A DNA stretch of 64,000 bases from Reticulitermes speratus (taxonomy: Eukaryota; Arthropoda; Insecta; Blattodea; Rhinotermitidae). Below the pieces are notes generated by a model. It saw only the letters and a list, made by a program, of their open reading frames with translations, did not search any database and was not told the DNA's origin. Positions 58,141-64,000 of this stretch are shown here, in pieces; position 1 is the stretch's first letter, and each line of letters starts with the position of its first letter. Location: NCBI GenBank assembly GCA_021186555.1, contig JAJKFL010000006.1, forward strand, positions 36,391,478-36,455,477, read 5' to 3'. The position numbers were made by a program, and so were the translations under genes.

Positions 58141-58795
58141 ATTCCTGCGCACGTCGGACGGAGGTAACACATATGTCAAGTGAACAACACTGCGCTCTCA
58201 CAGCCTTACTGCGCACGTCGGCCGGAGGTAACACATATGTCAACTGAACAACGCTGCGCTCTCATAGCCTTACTGCGCACGTCGGCCGGAGGTGACACAC
58301 ATGTCAAGTGAACAACACTGCGCTCTCACAGCCTTACTGCGCACGTCGGCCGGAGGTAACACACATGTCACGTGAACAACACTGCGCTCTCACAGCCTTA
58401 CTGCGCACGTCGGCCGGAGGTAACACACATGTCAAGTGAACAACACTGCGCTCTCACAGCCTTACTGCGCACGTCGGCCGGAGGTAACACACATGTCACG
58501 TGAACAACACTGCGCTCTCACAGCCTTACTGCGCACGTCGGCCGGAGGTAACACACATGTCACGTGAACAACACTGCGCTCTCACAGCCTTACTGCGCAC
58601 GTCGGCCGGAGGTAACACACATGTCAAGTGAACAACACTGCGCTCTCACAGCCTTACTGCGCACGTCGGCCGGAGGTAACACACATGTCACGTGAACAAC
58701 ACTGCGCTCTCACAGCCTTACTGCGCACGTCGGCCGGAGGTAACACACATGTCAAGTGAACAACACTGCGCTCTCACAGCCTTACTGCGCACTTG
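58141..58795 (+). repeat. 64-bp satellite array (10 units plus a partial)
   Basis: Units start at 58141, 58205, 58269, 58333 and every 64 bp to 58781. Each carries TGCGCACGTCGG(C/A)CGGAGG, ACACA(C/T)ATGTCA and CACTGCGCTCTCACAGC. One site alternates between TCAAGTGAAC and TCACGTGAAC; the latter creates an E-box CACGTG in four units. The order suggests amplification partly as 128-bp dimers. No open frame is conserved. Confidence 0.95.
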
Positions 58796-59496
58796 GAGCA
58801 AATCAAGAGTTACAAATCACAGCCCTTACTGATAATCTGGAAGTCATAGAATGTCTCAGGGTAAACGAGACCACAATGTTTGTAGGCTGGGTCTAATTCA
58901 ATCTTCAGATGTAAAAGGGGAAAATCGAGATCCCACTCTGGTGGACACGTTAATTACAAATGGCATGGTTTAGGAAACTAAAGAAGAGCCTCGACAAGAA
59001 ACCGAAAGAATCACACTGTAACGGGTCAACCTTTGGCCCATCTGTTTTTTAATAAACGCGTGTCACTGCGAACGATATGTCAACGTCAGCGCTTTGTGGG
59101 TTACATTCATACGATGAGCCGTGAAGATAAACGCGGGCAGAACGCGTGAAATTGACTTTACAAAATTTTTACCCGTTTTGTAATAGATGAACGCGGTAGG
59201 AAGCACCACAAACACACGACACAAAAATAACGTAACAATCTTCAGATACCTGGTTTATATAAAGTTCGAGGAACGTAGCTCGCGTCACACAGGTCGTTAC
59301 ATACATCATAAATAAAAAGAGCGCTACCAAGCTGAACTTAACCCTTCTCTTCTATTCCAGAAATATCCATATCTATGTTATTGTGGTTAACTGCTTTTGT
59401 TAATAAGGTACTATATAAACAGACCTACAGATTATGTATACGTTAAGTTTCTAGAAATTAACCTCAGAGCTTCTCATCGTCTCTGTGCTTTAAATC
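58796..59496. other. Non-coding spacer
   Basis: Nothing recognised beyond single-copy AT-rich sequence. Confidence 0.4.
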
Positions 59497-59504
59497 CTCT
59501 TGTA

Positions 59505-60097
59505 CAGTGGTGTTCAACCTTTTTTGTTCGCGTAACCCCAGATATAATTTCTCTTCAACTTTGTACCCCCCAAAGTTGTTGGTGCATAATTCAATTTATA
59601 CATAGTCTAAAATACATCTAAAATAAATTAAATAAATTACATCCAAAATAATGTATTAAATAATAAGTTTTAAATGAGAAAAAGGAGAGTCAAGCTATTA
59701 AATAATGGCAGCGGCAATTGCCAAAGAACAAGGTAATATGAAAGAGTGCATCTGTTTGTTTATTGCCCCAACAATATTTTGAAGTAGGTTCATTGCATGG
59801 TTAAAAGAAGTGAAAAACAGTATTAGGGAAAACGTTAATCCTGCCCAATAGTGTTCAGTCACGTTCCAACGCACTATGTGGGATAAAATGAAGCTAGCCG
59901 CCGAGATAAGAATTGCATAAAGGAGAGAGAGAGAGAAAAAAATGGCGCTCCCAAATCGCATGTCCTTACGTCCGAGTCTCTTGTGGCTAATCTTAAATCT
60001 GGTTCTGATTATTCAGTGTTTATCATGAAATAATATTTCTTTAAATTTTACGTACCCCCTAAGATGGGGTACGCGTACCCAAGGTTGAATACCACTG
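59505..60097. mobile_element. Non-autonomous hAT element (593 bp)
   Basis: Terminal inverted repeats start CAGTGGTGTTCAACCTT and CAGTGGTATTCAACCTT. The exact 8-bp duplication CTCTTGTA at 59497-59504 and 60098-60105 is the hAT hallmark. No transposase is encoded; the 87-codon frame on the - strand has no hAT motifs. Confidence 0.92.
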
Positions 60098-60248
60098 CTC
60101 TTGTATGATCAGTATTCACATAAAATGCGTCGACATGTTTATGATCAATAACCATACCAAGTTATACCTGCTGGCTCCAGCGGTTCGTTACATAGCGCCA
60201 TTCAAATCGAACGATACACAGAACATTGGCACGAACTCAAACTAGTTA

Positions 60249-62284
60249 AATTTTATATTATTTTTACCGTGCATTTTTGCAATTCACAAATTATACACCA
60301 ACGAAATGCACTATTTTCACTTTAAATTCTTTATTCTTCAACCCCATTTTTTTTCCTGGCTTTTGTGTTCTTGTGATATTGGTAGCTGGTGTAATCTGTT
60401 TAGCATGAATCTATATGCTGCCATTTTATGTTTCAGAGGATAGTTAGATTTGGAATGTATAATTGTGTCTGTAGTGGTGGGTTTGCGGTATATGTCCATC
60501 AAAAACTTATTGTGATTTCTGGTAATTAGTAGGTCAAGAAAACTGATTGTGTCGTCTATTTCTTCTGTTGCTTTAAATTGTAAATCTTTATGTGCTTTAT
60601 TCATGTAGTTTAAAATATCATTGGCGTTAGTGTGGTTATTATCAAATATTATTATTATATCGCCTACGTATCTGTTATAGAAATTAATCTTGTTACTGTC
60701 TAGGATATTCTTTACGATGTACTGTTCGTAGTTTTGTAAGAAGATTTCAGCCATTAAGCCTGATATGGGAGAGCCCATTGCGACACCTTTATAAGGTTGA
60801 TAGAATTTTTTTTTTTTGAACTGCAAGTAGTTTTATTTTAGAATAGTGTCCAAAAGTATGCAAGCTTGGGTAATTAATGTTTTGTCGATCTTTATATTTG
60901 TTAAAAGGCTCTTAGTGATGTCTATTGTTTCTTCTATAGGAATGTTTACATATAGATCTTTAATGTTAAATGTGATCAATCTGCTCGATTCTGTGATATG
61001 TAGTTTGATTAATTCATTTGCTAATTGTGTTGAATTTTAAGTGACGTAAGTACTTGGTAATTGGAGTTTATCAGTAAGCCATTTGTTGAGGAATTTTGCG
61101 ACTTTATATGATGGTGCGTAGATATTGTTGACTACAGGTCTGATAGGTTCATTGTCATTATGAATTTTCATCTGTGCATTCAGGGTTGGGGGTTGTGGTT
61201 TGATTTGTATGAGACATTTCTTATGCTGTTTATCGATTAGTGCGTTGCATTTGGGAATGATTTGCTGTATTTGTTTTTGATATTTGTCAGTAGGGTCATT
61301 CTTTAGCTGAGTGAAGTGGTTATCTTTTAAAAATCTTTTACTTTCTGCGTGTATGTATTTTTGTTTATGATAACTATTGTTTTACCTTTCTCTGCTTTCG
61401 TGATAATAAGATTGTTCTGTACTAATTTTGTACTTATCTGTTTTGTGATATAAAGTTGTCTTTTGTGCAGTGTATTAGTTGAAGTAGTGTTTTGTATTTG
61501 TTTTAGTTTCTTACATGCAAGGAATCGATAAATGTTCTGTTCGTTTTCGTTAAGTTGTTTTATGGTGTTTTCTGGATCAATAATTGGACCCTGTAGGAAA
61601 TGTTTATGGGTCTTCCATATGCGTAGTTTAAGCCTAATTCGAGTATTTGTTTCTTCTTCTCTGTTGAATGTACTATTTGACATATTCTTGATGCGTGTAT
61701 AGAATGTTGTAGTCGTCCCTGTGTTGTGTTCTTCGTGTTGTTTTGTTTGTTTACATTTTGTGGGTCGTAAAATGTCAAGTTTTTTGTTGAGCTTATTGTA
61801 CAGTATGTCATTCATGTTATAAATCTTTTGGTTTATTGACCTATGTATACAAAACCAACATTCCTGCCAATAATTAAGGCATTCGAGGTGGGTTGTATAA
61901 AGTTGTTTGTTGAGGGCTGCCTTCTTCTTATATAGATGTTTTAGTTCTTGGGTTATCATTGCTGTGTTCTTGGTGTTTTGACTTCTTCGGTTATTTCCAT
62001 TGACTCTGATGTGAATATACTTTGGTTGAAGTTGTTCAGATTTGCAGATCTTGTTAAACCATATGGATGCAATGGTCTTTTGTAGTTTTTCTTTGATGTT
62101 ACGAAAGTTATAAGTTGATTTTGCTTGTTGGGCACTGATATATTTTATATTCTTTTCACCGTGCATTTTTACAATTTACAAATTATACACCAACGAAATG
62201 CACTATTTTCACTTTATGTTCTTTATTCTTCAAAGAATAAAGAACATAAAGTGAAAATAGTGCATTTCGTTGGTGTATAATTTG
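60249..62284 (-). mobile_element. Penelope-like element, decayed, with direct and inverted pseudo-LTR copies
   Basis: A near-exact 12-bp flank (TCAAACTAGTTA at 60237-60248 and TCAAACTATTTA at 62285-62296) is the likely target duplication. A ~95-bp segment containing TATACACCAACGAAATGCAC is present as a direct repeat at 60250-60345 and about 62140-62237, and again inverted at 62237-62284, so the 5' side is a hairpin. The direct repeat reaches into the start of the ORF. The interior encodes the reverse transcriptase; no GIY-YIG domain is left. Confidence 0.85.
60338..62166 (-). pseudogene. PLE reverse transcriptase pseudogene
   Basis: The frame opens MHGEKNIKYISAQQAKSTYN (62166) and includes NLIITKAEKGKTIVIINKN, the conserved N-terminal PLE motif. 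Frame breaks lie about 61040-61327. Then NIKDLYVNIPIEETI (RT motif A), a stop codon just before NYLQFKKKKF, GVAMGSPISGLMAEIFLQ (motif B), YVGDIIII (motif C, with the first catalytic aspartate of YVDD replaced by glycine), and DTISFLDLLITR and IYRKPTTTDT. The thumb ends near QLPISQEHKSQ and runs into the 3' terminal repeat. The endonuclease is missing. The glycine substitution alone should abolish polymerase activity. Confidence 0.9.
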
Positions 62285-63313
62285 TCAAACTATTTAGTAT
62301 ATTACACAGAAGACCTTCAACGAGCGAGTATCCTTTGCTTAGGATTTCTACTCTACGCCATCACTCCACGTCACGCAAGGTTTCGTGCTGCAATGCCTCA
62401 CATTATTTATTCACATTCTCACAGCAGGAGGACCTACCTTTTGGTTGGCTCATTTCAACCCCTCCACGTATCCTAGTGGATGCGTGCTAGACCCATTCCC
62501 TCTCCACTTTCCGTGTTTCTGATTGGTTACATTTCTTGCAACCCACCTATATAATCGACCCTATTCTTCTTCCGCATACACTATGGCTTTTGCATTCATG
62601 TTATTTAGTCATCCAGAAAATGGATGCAGTACATTCTTCCGAAACTTCTGCATCCATGTATGATGTTTAACGCTATCCAAACACGTAAGTCTTATTGCCT
62701 TGCTCACCTAAGTTACTAGTAACTGATATTCATCCACTTATAACATAACAATCGCGAAAAAATAATTCAAATTTTAATTATGTTAACCTGAGTGTGTACA
62801 TTTAAAAAATGAACACTCACAGCTGGAGTTCCCAAACTTTGCGACACCTAAAATAATAAACGAATAAGTGCACCCGCACAGCCAGTGAATAAAACTAATG
62901 ATCACATTGGGGTTAGTGTTGAGTCTTATAACTATAATTAAATTCACATTTGTATATCAAATCCTAAGATCAAGCAATTTTAAAGCTGTATAATATAATA
63001 CCCTCTAAGTAAAGCAAATACAAATTTAAAATTACATTTCTTATAAGCCAGTAAAGCTTGTTTATTTCAGCATAATTCTTTGGATTTAGTTTCCATTTCC
63101 GAGAGGGCCACCCCCACATCCCGTTCCATATTTATTTATTTACTTATATATTTGCTCATTATACCTGCAACTCTAGAAATCTACTCGTAGATTAACATGA
63201 ACACAGTAATATAATTTTCTCACCACAAATATTGGTAAAATTCAATTCTCAGTTCAAAACACGTGCCAGGAAGTTTCGCCGAGAAAGCTACTTTCACAGA
63301 CACTCTACAAAGC

Positions 63314-63314
<1 letters not shown>
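62285..63314. other. Right-hand spacer with a faint delta-like block
   Basis: 62440-62600 contains TTTCTGATTGGTTACAT and ACCTATATAATCGACCC, a diverged copy of the core of block delta. It may be the start of a further receptor unit to the right. The rest shows nothing recognisable. Confidence 0.4.

Positions 63315-63382
<68 letters not shown>
63315..63382 (+). repeat. 68-nt adenine homopolymer
   Basis: This is an uninterrupted A run. It abuts the left end of the pogo remnant. It may be a retroposon tail, though no retroposon body was recognised to its left. Confidence 0.95.
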
Positions 63383-63383
<1 letters not shown>

Positions 63384-63862
63384 CAGCCTCGATTCTCTGA
63401 GTCCCGATTTTTCGAGGTTCCGTTTCATTGGAGGTGATAGGTTATAGTTAAGGTAACCTCTATGTTGGGTGTTCAGTTAAATTTAAGTGCATATCTACGC
63501 TACACACAACAGCAAAAGGAGCCAATCCCGGCTGATATTCTGCTCCTGAAAAGATGTCGTGATTTTGAAGCAAAGAAGAGATTACAATTTCAAAGGAAAT
63601 CTAGCCTAAAAGATTTTTTCTTGCGTCTTAAATGACACGGAAGTTTTTGATTCCTTTGCCATGTAAATTAATAATCTACATTCTATTATCATTCTTCTGC
63701 TGTATTACTGTAAACATTGACATTCTAATACAATGTTACATATGTAGCAAGTGTTAAACATATGTTCTAAATTGCCGTAGTCAGTCTAGTCCCACCTTTT
63801 CGGTAATTCGGGGCGACTTCGTTCCCTTTGACGTCAAACTATCGAGATTTTACTGTAAGTGT
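63383..63862 (+). mobile_element. Internally deleted pogo-type transposon with transposase C-terminus
   Basis: The left end reads CCTCGATTCTCTGAGTCCCG, and the right end mirrors a TACAGTAAAATCTCGATA terminus, both of pogo style. The frame to the stop at 63633-63635 gives YTQQQKEPIPADILLLKRCR, then DFEAKKRLQFQRKSSLKDFF. This is the C-terminus of Tigger-like transposases ('K..I.dFF'). The DNA-binding and DDE parts are missing. Confidence 0.65.
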
Positions 63863-64000
63863 AACTCAAAATTCTAATACACAAAGTACTGCTGTAGGGT
63901 GTCTGAAATTTGAAACCTGTATTTTCCATTTCTGGTGAGATCTAATGCATTATTTTCCTGTGGGTCCTTTAAGGGTTCTTATGAGCTCCTGGTAAACAAA

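Noticed and set aside
59698-59961. 87-codon - strand frame with hydrophobic stretches
   Set aside because: It lies wholly within a non-autonomous hAT element and has no known domain.
63232-63447. 71-codon frame with a polylysine stretch
   Set aside because: The lysines are the translation of the 68-nt adenine run.

Overview
This window is AT-rich, intron-rich eukaryotic DNA from an insect. The diagnostic genes are seven-exon odorant receptors of the insect 7tm_6 family. The repeat content (many Penelope-like elements, non-LTR LINEs, tRNA-derived SINEs, Tc1/mariner, pogo and hAT elements) would suit a large hemimetabolous genome. Cockroach or termite is my guess; I cannot prove the species. 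No bacterial features, CRISPR arrays, rRNA genes or independent tRNA genes were seen.

The backbone is a tandem array of odorant receptor genes, all on the + strand. Gene A (last two exons, 1070-3609) enters from the left. Gene B (12325-12590) is an orphan first exon cut off mid-exon. Gene C (19990-29748) and gene D (35705-50036) each have seven exons with intact splice sites and identical exon phases, coding for 424 and 425 residues. Genes B, C and D share a start region in which a TCAGTC initiator-like hexamer lies exactly 111 bp before the ATG. Upstream of each lies a set of duplicated non-coding blocks, called alpha, beta, gamma and delta here, so whole gene-plus-flank units were duplicated. 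The products should act as odour-binding subunits with the co-receptor Orco in the dendritic membrane of olfactory neurons.

Mobile DNA fills introns and spacers. A GIY-YIG-bearing Penelope-like element (PLE) end lies in gene A intron 6. A pogo/Jerky-type transposon lies at 4095-5947. A palindromic PLE terminal repeat lies at 7078-7322, and a LINE with a nested pogo-type MITE sits in the gene C promoter. A near-perfect palindrome of about 390 bp lies in gene C intron 4. A PLE with inverted repeats of about 580 bp lies in gene D intron 4 and contains a SINE that itself contains a poly(A)-tailed insert. A 72-bp hairpin-rich tandem array lies in gene D intron 6.

Right of gene D (50-64 kb) I see no cellular gene. 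That stretch holds an apparently intact DD41D mariner-type transposon, a foldback element, a 64-bp satellite, a hAT element with a perfect 8-bp target duplication, a decayed PLE on the - strand, a 68-nt poly(A) run and a pogo remnant.

The observations most worth checking are a recurrent hammerhead-ribozyme-like motif in the PLE terminal repeats, the deletion junction that made gene B, the LINE insertion that splits gene C's promoter, and large foldbacks in the same intron of two paralogous receptor genes.
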